Both the position numbers and the translations under genes were made by a program. The notes under the pieces were generated by a model. That model was not told where the DNA came from. It made no database searches and saw only the letters and a program-made list of their open reading frames with translations. Of a stretch of DNA of 64,000 nt, positions 17,177 through 25,560 are shown piece by piece (position 1 is the stretch's first letter; every line of letters begins with the position of its first letter). The stretch covers positions 62,001-126,000 of the forward strand of contig NZ_JAFB01000022.1 in assembly GCF_000519205.1 (NCBI RefSeq), given 5' to 3'. This stretch comes from Amycolatopsis taiwanensis DSM 45107. GTDB taxonomy: Bacteria; Actinomycetota; Actinomycetes; Mycobacteriales; Pseudonocardiaceae.

Positions 17177-18859
17177 ATGACGCAGACCATCGACGCAGAC
17201 ACAGACGCAGACGTCCTCATCATCGGTGCCGGCCCGGTCGGCCTCGTCGCCGCGCTGGATCTGAGCAGCCGCGGCATTTCGGCGATCGTCGTCGAGGAAC
17301 GCGCTTTCCTGGAACCGCCCAACGTGAAGTGCAACCACGTGGCTTCGCGCACCATGGAGAGCTTTCGCCGGCTCGGGATCGCGGGCGAGGTGCGGGCGGC
17401 CGGCCTCCCTCGCGATTACCCGCAGGACGTGGCGTTCCGGACTTCCCTGACGGGCCGCGAGTTCTCGCGCATCCCGATCCCGGCGAGCGGGGAGCGGTAC
17501 ACGTCCCGCACCGGCCCCGACACGAGCTGGCGAACCCCGGAACCACCGCACCGGATCAACCAGACGTTCCTCGAGCCGATCCTCACCCGGCACGTGGCTG
17601 AAGCGCCTGGCGTTACGCTGCTCAACCGCACCCGGTTCCTTTCGCTGGACCAGGACGCGTCGTCGGTCTCGGCCATCGTGTCCGATGTGGACGGAGCAAA
17701 CGAGCGCACGGTGCGCGCCCGTTACCTCATCGGGGCCGACGGCGGCCGTTCGGCGGTGCGGAAGCAGATCGGCGCGAAGCTCAGCGGTGATCCGGTGCTC
17801 CAGCACGTGCAGTCCACCTGCATCCGCGCGCCGAAGCTGTACTCCCTGATGTCGGCGGAGGAACCGCGGGCGTGGGGCTACTACACGTTCAACGCCCGCC
17901 GCGTCGGCCACGTGTACGCGATCGACGGCAGTGAGACGTTCCTCGTGCACACCTACCTGTCGCCCGAGGAGGCGAAGACGGAAGGATCGGTCGACCGGGA
18001 CACCGCGATCCGCGCGATCCTGGGCGTGGACGAGGCGTTCGAGTACGAGATCGTTTCGAAGGAGGACTGGGTCGCGCGGCGCCTGCTTGCCGACCGCTTC
18101 CGCGACCGGCGCGTGTTCATCGCGGGCGACGCCTCCCACCTGTGGGTGCCGTTCGCGGGTTTCGGGATGAACGCGGGCATCGCGGACGTGCTCGACCTGA
18201 CGTGGCTGCTCGGCGCGCACCTGGGCGGCTGGGCCGAGGAGGGGATACTGGCGGCCTACGAGGCCGAGCGGCGGCCGATCACCGAACAGGTGTCGCATTT
18301 CGCGATGAACCACCAGCGGAAGCTCGCCCGGCCGGGACTTCCCGCCGCGCTCGAGGACGACACCCCCGAGGGCGAGGAGGCCCGGCGAACCTTCGGCGCC
18401 GCGGTGCACCAGTTGAACGAGCCGCAGTTCGCCGCGGCCGGCCTGAACTACGGCTACGCCTACCACGGTTCGCCGATCATCGTCTACGACGGCGAGGAGG
18501 CGCCCGGCTACACGATGGGCACTTACGTCCCCTCCACCGTGCCCGGCTGCCGGGCTCCGCACTTCACGCTGGCGGACGGATCCTCGCTCTACGACCACTT
18601 CTCGCCCGGCTACACGGCCGTCGTCGCACGCGGCAGCGTCGTCGCCGTGCTGACCGTGGAAGCGGAGCGCCGGGGCATCCCGTTCCGTGTGGTCGAAGTG
18701 GACGCGGATGCGCTGCCGAAGGAGTACCGGTGCCCGATCACCCTGGTCCGCCAGGATCAGACGGTGGTCTGGCGAGGCGGGACGCCGGATCGGGAAACGG
18801 CCGCGCAGTTATGGGAAACGTTGCGCGGCAACCGGATCGAGGCCGCGGCGCACGAGTGA
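17177..18859 (+). CDS. FAD-dependent aromatic hydroxylase (PheA/MhpA-type)
   Basis: A 560-residue single-component flavoprotein monooxygenase of the FAD_binding_3 family. The Rossmann dinucleotide motif is IIGAGPVG near the N-terminus, the DG motif is LIGADGGRSAVRK, and the second FAD motif is VFIAGDASHLWVPFAGFGMN. A thioredoxin-like C-terminal region follows, as in phenol hydroxylase and 3-(3-hydroxyphenyl)propionate hydroxylase. It would hydroxylate a phenolic ring with NAD(P)H, either before HpaB or as an alternative entry. It is last in the block starting at 10569 and is followed by a strong terminator. Confidence 0.87.
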   Translation: MTQTIDADTDADVLIIGAGPVGLVAALDLSSRGISAIVVEERAFLEPPNVKCNHVASRTMESFRRLGIAGEVRAAGLPRDYPQDVAFRTSLTGREFSRIPIPASGERYTSRTGPDTSWRTPEPPHRINQTFLEPILTRHVAEAPGVTLLNRTRFLSLDQDASSVSAIVSDVDGANERTVRARYLIGADGGRSAVRKQIGAKLSGDPVLQHVQSTCIRAPKLYSLMSAEEPRAWGYYTFNARRVGHVYAIDGSETFLVHTYLSPEEAKTEGSVDRDTAIRAILGVDEAFEYEIVSKEDWVARRLLADRFRDRRVFIAGDASHLWVPFAGFGMNAGIADVLDLTWLLGAHLGGWAEEGILAAYEAERRPITEQVSHFAMNHQRKLARPGLPAALEDDTPEGEEARRTFGAAVHQLNEPQFAAAGLNYGYAYHGSPIIVYDGEEAPGYTMGTYVPSTVPGCRAPHFTLADGSSLYDHFSPGYTAVVARGSVVAVLTVEAERRGIPFRVVEVDADALPKEYRCPITLVRQDQTVVWRGGTPDRETAAQLWETLRGNRIEAAAHE

Positions 18860-18870
18860 TCGGCAACAGC

Positions 18871-18905
18871 GAAAAGGCGGGGCCGCCGGACGGCCCCGCC
18901 TTTTC
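18871..18905. terminator. Bidirectional rho-independent terminator
   Basis: The hairpin AAAAGGCGGGGCC / GGCCCCGCCTTTT encloses a short loop, with an A-run before and a T-run after the stem. It therefore works in both directions, ending the plus-strand hydroxylase transcript and the minus-strand aldehyde dehydrogenase transcript that converge here. Confidence 0.9.
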
Positions 18906-18920
18906 GCCGTGTCGGAGAGG

Positions 18921-20309
18921 TCAGCGGCGGATGACTTTGGTGGCAGCCATGGCTTTCAGGCCTTCGACGCCGAATTCGAGACCGTAGCCCGAGGCCTTCG
19001 TCCCGCCGAAGGGGATCGCGGGATCGACCCCGCCGTGCTGGTTGATCCACACGGTGCCGGCTTCCAGCCGCTGCGCCACCGCGGCCGCCTCGTCGGGGTC
19101 GGCACTCCACACCGAGGCGCCCAGTCCCTGCTCGGTGTTGTTGGCCCGGCGCACCGCGTCGTCCACGTCGGTGTACCGGAGCACCGGCAGCACCGGGCCG
19201 AATTGCTCTTCGTCGACCACGGCGGCACCGTCGTCGACGTCGGCGATGATGGTCGGCCGGTAGAACAGCGGGCCCAGTTCGGCTGCCGCCGCGCCACCGG
19301 TGACGATGCGGGCGCCACGCTCGCGGGCGTCCTCCACCAGCCGGGAGACGATCTCGAACTGGGCGGGGTTCTGCACGGGTCCGAGCCGGTTGGCCTTGTC
19401 CCGCCCGGGGCCCATGGGTGCCTTTTCGGCACGTTCGGCGAGCGCCTCGACGACGTCGGGGTAGATCGACTCGTGCACGTAGAGACGCTTGAGCGCGGCG
19501 CACACCTGCCCGGTGTTCATGAAGGCCGCCCAGAAAAGCTTGTCCGCAATGGCGTCCACGTCGGTGCCGGGTAACACGATGCCGGCGTCGTTCCCGCCGA
19601 GTTCCAGGGTGAGGCGGGCGAGGTTGCTCGCCGAACTCTCCACGATGCGGCGGCCGGTGGCCGTCGATCCGGTGAACACGATCTTGGCGACGCCCGGGTG
19701 CGCGGCCAGCGCCGCGCCCACCTCGCGATCCCCGGATACCGCGGTCAGTACCCCTTCGGGGAGGTGGCGGCGGAAGATCTCGGCGAGCGCCAGAACGCTC
19801 AGCGGTGTGTTCTCCGACGGCTTGAGCACCACCGTGTTGCCCATCCGCAGCGCCGGCGCGACGTGCCACACGGCGATCATCACGGGGAAGTTCCACGGGC
19901 CGATCGACGCGACCACACCCAGGGGGACGTGGTGCAACTCCGCGCGCGACGTGCCGTCGTCGTGCAGCACCTGCGGTTCGAGCACCGTGTCGGCCGCGGC
20001 CCGCAGCCAGTGCGCGGCGCCATGGGCTTCGCCCTCTCCGCCGGCCTTGCCTTGCTCGTGCGTGATGATCTCGCCGAGCTCCGCGGCGTGCGCGTCGATG
20101 TCGTCCGCGATGGCGTGCAGGAGCCGCGAGCGCTCGGCGTGCCCCAGCGCTGCCCAGTTCGGCTGTGCGGCGGCCGCGGCGGCGATCGCGGTGTTCAGTT
20201 GGTCCACCGTGTGCACCGGTGCGTGGCCGACGACCTCTCGCGTTGCGGCGTCCAGGACCGGACGGCCGCGGTCCTCGGCCACCGAGACCTTGCTCAGCAG
20301 TGTGTTCAT
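18921..20309 (-). CDS. Aldehyde dehydrogenase
   Basis: NAD(P)-dependent aldehyde dehydrogenase of 462 residues. The nucleotide-binding stretch GPWNFP, the FTGSTATGR loop, the catalytic Glu in LELGGNDA and the nucleophilic Cys in NTGQVCAALKR are all present. The GQVCAALKR context resembles betaine- or succinate-semialdehyde-type enzymes more than the benzaldehyde type at 8961, so the two probably act on different aldehydes. It is transcribed alone leftward. An AT-rich palindrome (about 20364-20378) lies 55-70 bases upstream of its start, the same element found around the PucR and GntR genes. Confidence 0.9.
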   Translation of the reverse strand: MNTLLSKVSVAEDRGRPVLDAATREVVGHAPVHTVDQLNTAIAAAAAAQPNWAALGHAERSRLLHAIADDIDAHAAELGEIITHEQGKAGGEGEAHGAAHWLRAAADTVLEPQVLHDDGTSRAELHHVPLGVVASIGPWNFPVMIAVWHVAPALRMGNTVVLKPSENTPLSVLALAEIFRRHLPEGVLTAVSGDREVGAALAAHPGVAKIVFTGSTATGRRIVESSASNLARLTLELGGNDAGIVLPGTDVDAIADKLFWAAFMNTGQVCAALKRLYVHESIYPDVVEALAERAEKAPMGPGRDKANRLGPVQNPAQFEIVSRLVEDARERGARIVTGGAAAAELGPLFYRPTIIADVDDGAAVVDEEQFGPVLPVLRYTDVDDAVRRANNTEQGLGASVWSADPDEAAAVAQRLEAGTVWINQHGGVDPAIPFGGTKASGYGLEFGVEGLKAMAATKVIRR

Positions 20310-20363
20310 GGTGTGGGCCCTTCTCGTTCCCCCGGGGCGGCGTCGTCATCGCGCTCATAAAGT

Positions 20364-20378
20364 TAACATTCAATATAG
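20364..20378. promoter_or_regulatory. AT-rich operator/-10 element, copy A
   Basis: The 15-mer TAACATTCAATATAG matches the element at 21754-21768 at 11 of 15 positions and continues GACATTTAGGTG against GACAATTAAGTG there. On the minus strand it offers a TATATT -10 for the aldehyde dehydrogenase. Such low-GC sequence stands out strongly from its surroundings. Confidence 0.5.
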
Positions 20379-20419
20379 ACATTTAGGTGCGACGCGGCCA
20401 GTGCCGTGTTCGTGGGCTC

Positions 20420-20473
20420 GGACGGGGGTCTGGGGCCTTGCCCCCGGGTGGGCCTGGGGTTGCACCCCCAGAC
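20420..20473 (-). terminator. Hairpin terminator after the PucR gene
   Basis: GTCTGGGG at 20428-20435 pairs with CCCCAGAC at 20466-20473, and shorter GGGG/CCCC hairpins nest inside. It lies just beyond the stop of the minus-strand PucR gene and upstream of the aldehyde dehydrogenase promoter. There is no clear U-run, as is common for actinobacterial terminators. Confidence 0.45.
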
Positions 20474-20476
20474 AAC

Positions 20477-21640
20477 TCAGCGCAGGCCGGCGAGGGTCGC
20501 CACGCGCAGCCCGGTGTGCAGCTCCCGCCGCACTCCTCCGTCGGAGAGATCGGCGCCGGTGATCGCGCGCACGCGATCCAGTCGGTAGTAGAGGGTGCTG
20601 CGGTGGACGTGCAGCTCCTGCGCGGTGCGCTGGGCGTCGCAACCACAGTCGAGGTACTTCTCGAGGGTCTGCGCGAGGTCGGGTCCGGACTGGGTCTCGA
20701 GCAGGCGCTGCACGGCACCGGGCAGATCGGAGACACCGAGGTCCCCGAGGGGCAACTGCAGCAGCAGCCGATCCAGTCCCAGTTCCGACCAGTGCACCAC
20801 TCTTCCGCGGGCCGGGTCGGTGCCGCTGCCGCGCAGGGCGATGCGGGCTTCGCGCCGCGAGGCGTGCACGTCGGAAAGCGGCGCGTGCGCCGCGCCGACC
20901 CCGGCGTGCAGCCCGGAGAAAGCGGGCTGGCCGAGGAGGGCCGACAGTCGTTCGGCGTCGATCTCGTACGGCACGAGCAGCACGGCTTCGCTGCCGATCA
21001 CCGCGCCGACCGCCTTCAGGGTGGGGAAGACGGGAATGCTCGACAGTGCGCGGTCCAGCACCAGGCGGAGTGTTGCCGAGCTGGGCTCGGACCGGGGCGG
21101 GGTGGCGATCGCGATCACGGTGTAGTGCGGGACTGGGGAGACCAGTCCGCTCGCGAGCAGTTCGTCGGCCGCCCCGGCACGCTGGCTGCCGTTTCCCTCC
21201 AGGAGCGCGGTGAGCAGGCGCAGTGCGCGATCCTCGTGTTCGCGGTTGCCGAGTGCCATGGCGGCGAGGATCAGGCCGATCTGCGCCCGGCGTTCGCGGA
21301 GCCGGTCGTCGTCCTCGAGCGCGAGTCCGCCGTCCTCGGGGATCGTCGAGGAGAGATAGCCGACGAGCCGCCGCTCGTGCCGGACCGGGGCGACCAGCCG
21401 GGGCTGGCCGCCGTCGAGCGGCGGGATCCGCACCGGTCCGTCGGCCTGGCCCACGCGGTATTCCCGGATCGAGTCCCGGGCGCGGGAAGAACCCTTGTGC
21501 GACAGGATGATCGCCAGTCGCGCGTGGTCGACGTCCTGGTCGTGCACGCTGAACGCGATGACGTTGAAGTCCACGTCGAACACGATGATGGGCCGACCGA
21601 GCTGGTCGGCGTAGGCCTGGACATGTCCTTCGAGATTCAT
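20477..21640 (-). CDS. PucR/CdaR-type helix-turn-helix transcriptional regulator
   Basis: A 387-residue regulator of the PucR family. The C-terminal HTH_30 domain is clear (CGCDAQRTAQELHVHRSTLYYRL), and the N-terminal part contains a GAF-like sensory region (RPIIVFDVDFNVIAFS at the start) followed by a GGDEF-like middle domain typical of this family. The ATG at 21638-21640 was chosen because upstream codons are Arg-rich and unlike the family; an AAGG site lies before it. It is divergent from the TPP enzyme at 21792, with a shared AT-rich palindrome between them, and likely controls neighbouring genes in response to an aromatic or nitrogenous ligand. Confidence 0.85.
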   Translation of the reverse strand: MNLEGHVQAYADQLGRPIIVFDVDFNVIAFSVHDQDVDHARLAIILSHKGSSRARDSIREYRVGQADGPVRIPPLDGGQPRLVAPVRHERRLVGYLSSTIPEDGGLALEDDDRLRERRAQIGLILAAMALGNREHEDRALRLLTALLEGNGSQRAGAADELLASGLVSPVPHYTVIAIATPPRSEPSSATLRLVLDRALSSIPVFPTLKAVGAVIGSEAVLLVPYEIDAERLSALLGQPAFSGLHAGVGAAHAPLSDVHASRREARIALRGSGTDPARGRVVHWSELGLDRLLLQLPLGDLGVSDLPGAVQRLLETQSGPDLAQTLEKYLDCGCDAQRTAQELHVHRSTLYYRLDRVRAITGADLSDGGVRRELHTGLRVATLAGLR

Positions 21641-21753
21641 CGCCTGCCTTCTCGGGTGCCCGCGGGTGTTCGCGCGGCCGAGTCTAGGTCGGCGGTGCCG
21701 CGGAACCCGGAATCCGCCCGGCTGCCGGCGTTGGCAGACCCTGGGAGATTGAC

Positions 21754-21768
21754 CTATATTCATTATAG
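21754..21768. promoter_or_regulatory. AT-rich operator, copy B (CTATA-TTCAT-TATAG)
   Basis: A perfect 5-base inverted repeat with a 5-base spacer in the PucR/TPP-enzyme divergent gap. On the minus strand it contains TATAAT (complement of 21762-21767), a perfect -10 for PucR; on the plus strand TATAGA (21764-21769) can serve the TPP gene. A bound regulator would block both. Confidence 0.6.
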
Positions 21769-21791
21769 ACAATTAAGTGAGAGGGATCCGG

Positions 21792-23405
21792 ATGGCGAAA
21801 ATGACAGGCGGTGACGCGCTCACCCAGGCGCTCATCAGCGAGGGCGTCGACACGGTCTTCGGCATTCCCGGGGTGCAGCTGGACGGGCTGACCGACGGCA
21901 TGTACCGCCGGCGGGAGGAACTGGAGCTGGTGGTGCCGCGGCACGAACAGGCCACCAGCTACATGGCGGACGGCTATCACCGCGCGTCGGGGCGGCCGGG
22001 GGTGGCGATGGTCGTGCCGGGGCCCGGCGTCCTGAACGCGGGCTCGGGGATGGCCACGGCCTACGCGTGCTCCTCGCAGGTGATGCTGCTTGCGGGCACG
22101 ATCCCGTCGCCGCTCGTCGGCTCGGGATTGGGCGCACTGCACGAGATTCCCCGGCAGACCGAGACCATCGAGGGCCTGACCAAGTGGACCGCCCGCCCGC
22201 GGCGGGTCGAGGAGATCCCCGACCTCGTGCACGAGGGATTCCGGCAGATGCGCACGGGACGCCCGCGTCCGGTGGCGCTCGAACTGGGGCCGGACCTCCT
22301 CCACGCGGTGGCGGATCTCGAGCCGGGGAAGCCGTTCGCGGTCGAGACACCGGAAGTCCCGGACGGTGCGGTCGCCGAGCTCGCGCGTCTGCTCGCCGCG
22401 AGCACCCGGCCGGTGATCCACGCCGGCGGCGGGATGCGGGATCCCCGCGCCTTCAAGCTCCTGGCGCGGCTGGCCGATCTGCTGGACGGTCCCGTGGTCA
22501 TGAGCGAGAACGGGCGCGGCGCGATCGACGCGCGGGATCCGCATGCCCTGCCCGCGTTCGCGTTGTGGGAGCTGCGCGCCACCGCGGATCTGGTGGTTTC
22601 GTTCGGCAGCCGGTTTCTCACCCCGTTCGGGAAGCAGCTGAACATCGGCGACGCCCGGCTGGCGCTGGTAAACATCGACGCGGCCGATCTCCGCCCGCCG
22701 CGGCGTCCGGACCTCGCGGTCAACGCCGACGCCGTGGCCGTGTTGGAGGCCCTGGTCGAACGGCTCGCGCCGCGCTCGACGTGGGGAGAGGAACTGCACC
22801 GGCTCCGTGCGGATTGTGAAGCGCGCATCCGGCAGCAGGCCGCTCCGCAGATGGAATTCGTCGACGCGATCCGCGCGGCACTGCCGGAGGACGGGATCTT
22901 CGTCAACGAGCTCACGCAGATCGGATACGTGTCCACGTACGGCTTTCCGGTGCAGGCGCCGCGGTCCTACGTGTGGCCCGGTTACCAGGGCACGCTCGGC
23001 TACGCGATGCCGACCGCACTCGGTGCCGCCGTGGGCGCGGGCGGGCGGCCGGTCGTGGCCGTGACCGGGGACGGCGGCATCGGCTGGTCGCTGCAGGAGT
23101 TCGCGACGGCGAAGAAGTACGGCATTCCGCTGGTGACCGTGCTGTTCGAGGACGCGCGTTTCGGCAACGTCTGGCGCATCCAGCGCGACACCTACGGCGG
23201 GCGGTTCATCGGGTCCGACCTGACCAACCCCGATTTCGGTATGCTCGCGCAGGCGTTCGGACTGGATTTCGCGCTCGCCGAAGACGCCGGCGCGGTGCGG
23301 AAGCACGTGGCCGCGGCGATCGCCGCCCGCCGCCCGGCGATCGTCAAGGTCCCGGTCGACGTGTTTCCGTCCCCGTGGCCGCTGATCCACGAACCGCGCC
23401 ACTGA
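21792..23405 (+). CDS. TPP-dependent enzyme, acetolactate synthase-like
   Basis: A 537-residue thiamine-diphosphate enzyme with the N-terminal PYR domain (catalytic Glu E52 in PRHEQATSY), a central Rossmann domain, and a C-terminal PP domain starting at VTGDGGIGWSLQEF. The normal cofactor Asn pair is replaced by EDARFGN, seen in several acetolactate-synthase-like decarboxylases of unknown substrate. The ATG at 21792 follows GAGGGA; a GTG 15 bases upstream is possible. It is divergent from PucR and followed at 11 bases by a DJ-1 gene, so the two are probably cotranscribed. It is only distantly similar to the decarboxylase at 7156. Confidence 0.8.
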   Translation: MAKMTGGDALTQALISEGVDTVFGIPGVQLDGLTDGMYRRREELELVVPRHEQATSYMADGYHRASGRPGVAMVVPGPGVLNAGSGMATAYACSSQVMLLAGTIPSPLVGSGLGALHEIPRQTETIEGLTKWTARPRRVEEIPDLVHEGFRQMRTGRPRPVALELGPDLLHAVADLEPGKPFAVETPEVPDGAVAELARLLAASTRPVIHAGGGMRDPRAFKLLARLADLLDGPVVMSENGRGAIDARDPHALPAFALWELRATADLVVSFGSRFLTPFGKQLNIGDARLALVNIDAADLRPPRRPDLAVNADAVAVLEALVERLAPRSTWGEELHRLRADCEARIRQQAAPQMEFVDAIRAALPEDGIFVNELTQIGYVSTYGFPVQAPRSYVWPGYQGTLGYAMPTALGAAVGAGGRPVVAVTGDGGIGWSLQEFATAKKYGIPLVTVLFEDARFGNVWRIQRDTYGGRFIGSDLTNPDFGMLAQAFGLDFALAEDAGAVRKHVAAAIAARRPAIVKVPVDVFPSPWPLIHEPRH

Positions 23406-23416
23406 GAGACTGTTTC

Positions 23417-24103
23417 ATGAACCGTCCACTTCGGATCGTATGCCTGTTGTTCCCGCAGGTGACCCAGCTCGACCTGACCGGACCGGCGCAGGTGTTCGCG
23501 CGCATGCCGGACACCGAGGTGGTCTACGTGTGGCACCGGATCGAACCGGTGCCGACGGACGCGGGGTTCGCCATGCTGCCCACCGCCGCCTTCGCCGGCG
23601 CCGGGCAGGCCGACGTGCTCTTCGTTCCCGGCGGGAAAGGCTCGTTCGATCTGTTCGACGACGAGGTCGCGCTGGGCTTCGTCCGCACGCAGGCGGAGAA
23701 CGCGCGCTACGTGACGAGCGTGTGCACCGGTTCCTTCGCGCTCGGCGCCGCCGGCCTGCTCACCGGCCGGCGGGCGACCAGCCATTGGGGCTCGCTGCAC
23801 CTGCTGGCCGAGTTCGGCGCGATCCCCACGTCCGAGCGCGTGGTCCGCGACGGGGACGTCATCACCGGCGCGGGGGTGTCCAGCGGGATCGATTTCGCGC
23901 TCACGCTCACCGCCGAGTTGTTCGGCGACAACGTGGCCAAGCGCATCCAGTTGGGAATCGAATACGACCCCGCGCCGCCGTTCGACGCGGGGTCGCCCGC
24001 GCGGCCTGATGCCGATCCCGGGGAAGTGGCCCGATGGATCGCAGGCGTCGACGCGGCACGCGGGCCGCTCGTCAGGCGGGCCGCGGCTCGGCTCGGCCGC
24101 TGA
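23417..24103 (+). CDS. DJ-1/PfpI family protein (isonitrile hydratase-like)
   Basis: A 228-residue DJ-1 superfamily protein. The nucleophile-elbow Cys is C103 in SVCTGSFALGAAGLL, followed by RATSHWG, the pattern seen in isonitrile hydratase (InhA) and in the N-terminal half of GATase1-AraC regulators; no HTH domain is present here. Family members hydrate isonitriles or act as glyoxalase/deglycase enzymes, so the role in this cluster is uncertain. It follows the TPP enzyme by 11 bases and ends at a strong convergent terminator. Confidence 0.8.
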   Translation: MNRPLRIVCLLFPQVTQLDLTGPAQVFARMPDTEVVYVWHRIEPVPTDAGFAMLPTAAFAGAGQADVLFVPGGKGSFDLFDDEVALGFVRTQAENARYVTSVCTGSFALGAAGLLTGRRATSHWGSLHLLAEFGAIPTSERVVRDGDVITGAGVSSGIDFALTLTAELFGDNVAKRIQLGIEYDPAPPFDAGSPARPDADPGEVARWIAGVDAARGPLVRRAAARLGR

Positions 24104-24117
24104 CCGCTGGCCGGCGA

Positions 24118-24158
24118 AAGGACTCCTTGGGGGAAGTGCGTTCCCCCAAGGAGTCCTT
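24118..24158. terminator. Convergent bidirectional terminator with an 18-bp perfect stem
   Basis: AAGGACTCCTTGGGGGAA at 24118-24135 pairs perfectly with its complement at 24141-24158 across the loop GTGCG. It separates the plus-strand DJ-1 gene from the minus-strand M20 amidohydrolase, which ends 8 bases further on. Confidence 0.85.
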
Positions 24159-24165
24159 CGCGCCG

Positions 24166-25392
24166 TCAGGCTCCGTCAGCCTGAGGCGCCGATGTGGCAC
24201 CGACGTGGCTTAATGCGAGCGCTGCCAGTGCCGCAGCCTGGTCGCCGAGCACGCTGTCGTCGAAGACGGCTCGCGGGGAGTGGTTCATCTCCGCCGCGTC
24301 GGGCTCGGTTCCTTCCGGGGTCGTGCCCAGGAAGACAAACGCGCCGGGAACCTCGCTCAGCACATAGGAAAAGCTCTCGGACGCCATCACCGGATCCTCG
24401 AGTGCGATCGCCCGGTCCGCGCCGAACAAGTCGCCGAGGACGTTCAACGTGTGCGTCGCCGCCTTCGCATCGTTCACGGTGACCGGGTAGACCGCCTGGA
24501 ACTCCGACTCGGCGCGGCAGCCGTAGGCCGAGGCGATCCCGTCGGCGAGCGCCGGCAGTTCTCGCGAGAGGATCTCCACGCTTTCCTTGGAAAGCGCGCG
24601 AATCGTCACCCCGAGCGTCGCCTCGTCGGGGATGGCGTTGATGATCTCGCTCGCCTGCATCTTGGTCACCGACAGCACAACCGGGTCGAACACCGGGAAC
24701 CGCCGCGTCACGAAGGTGTGCAACGCCGAGATGATCTGCGCCGCGGCGGGCACCGGGTCCACCGCCTGGTGCGGGCGCGAGCCGTGGCCGCTTCGCCCGA
24801 TCACGCGCACGGTCAGGCTGCTGGCGCCCGCCATGACCGCTCCGGCCCGGGTCGAGAACACGCCCGCGCGACCGGGCAGGACGTGGATGCCGTACGCCGC
24901 TTCGACGCGTTCGCCCGCCGCCGAGAGGAGTCCTTCCTCGATCATCCGCTGTGCGCCCCCACCGGCTTCTTCGCCCGGTTCGAACATGAACACCACGGAG
25001 CCTTCGAGCTCCGAACGGCGGGCGTTGAGCAGCTTCGCCGCGCCGACCAGGGCTGAAGTGTGCAGGTCGTGTCCGCAGGCGTGCATCACGCCTCGCTCCT
25101 GCGACGCGAACGGCAGCCCGGTCTCCTCTGTGACACGCAGGGCGTCCATGTCCGCCCGTAGCACGACAGACGGTCCGGGACGCGTGCCACGGAGCACGGC
25201 GACGATCGACGTGAAGTCGTGCGGGCCGGGCGTCACCTCGAGGTCGAGCCCGGCGAGCGCCGTCAGGACGGCGCGCTGGGTGCGGGGGAGCGCGAACCCG
25301 GCTTCGGGGTGGGTGTGCAGCGACCGCCGGAGGGCGACCAGTTCGGGCAGCAGCGCGGAGGAGTCGGAAAGGATCGGGGCGGATTCCGGCAT
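24166..25392 (-). CDS. M20-family amidohydrolase (hippurate/IAA-amino-acid hydrolase type)
   Basis: A 408-residue zinc amidohydrolase that removes acyl or amino-acid groups from amides. Metal and catalytic residues are visible in RADMDAL, HACGHDLHTS, EPGEEAGGG and MNHSPR, and the dimerisation/lid domain lies between. The ATG at 25390-25392 follows AAGGAG by 6 bases; longer in-frame starts lack a site. Family members cleave N-benzoylglycine, N-acetyl amino acids or indole-acetyl-amino acids. Beside an aminotransferase, decarboxylase and aldehyde dehydrogenase, it may release an aromatic amino acid or acid from an amide. It is divergent from the GntR gene with an AT-rich operator between. Confidence 0.88.
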   Translation of the reverse strand: MPESAPILSDSSALLPELVALRRSLHTHPEAGFALPRTQRAVLTALAGLDLEVTPGPHDFTSIVAVLRGTRPGPSVVLRADMDALRVTEETGLPFASQERGVMHACGHDLHTSALVGAAKLLNARRSELEGSVVFMFEPGEEAGGGAQRMIEEGLLSAAGERVEAAYGIHVLPGRAGVFSTRAGAVMAGASSLTVRVIGRSGHGSRPHQAVDPVPAAAQIISALHTFVTRRFPVFDPVVLSVTKMQASEIINAIPDEATLGVTIRALSKESVEILSRELPALADGIASAYGCRAESEFQAVYPVTVNDAKAATHTLNVLGDLFGADRAIALEDPVMASESFSYVLSEVPGAFVFLGTTPEGTEPDAAEMNHSPRAVFDDSVLGDQAAALAALALSHVGATSAPQADGA

Positions 25393-25446
25393 CGGGGCTC
25401 CTTCTGCTCGGTGCGTGCCGCGCTGGTGACGCACCTGGGCTAATGA

Positions 25447-25461
25447 CTACAATCAATATAG
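25447..25461. promoter_or_regulatory. AT-rich operator, copy C
   Basis: CTACAATCAATATAG in the gap between the M20 gene (leftward) and the GntR gene (rightward). It matches CTATATTCATTATAG at 12 of 15 positions and contains a TATAGA -10 at 25457-25462 on the plus strand, so it may mediate autoregulation of the GntR gene. Confidence 0.55.
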
Positions 25462-25560
25462 ATGATGTTGGATGTGCAGGACTCCGGTGCGCCTCTACGC
25501 TGTCACCACCCGTGACCCGTGTCGGCGCCGCCGCCGGGCTCGAGCACTTCGGAGGACTCC

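Noticed and set aside
16037-18598. A very long open frame (853 codons) on the minus strand
   Set aside because: It is antisense to the flavin reductase-FCD and FAD hydroxylase genes. The translation is low-complexity Arg/Gly/His/Val-rich and shows no domain; such frames are a usual by-product of high-GC third codon positions.
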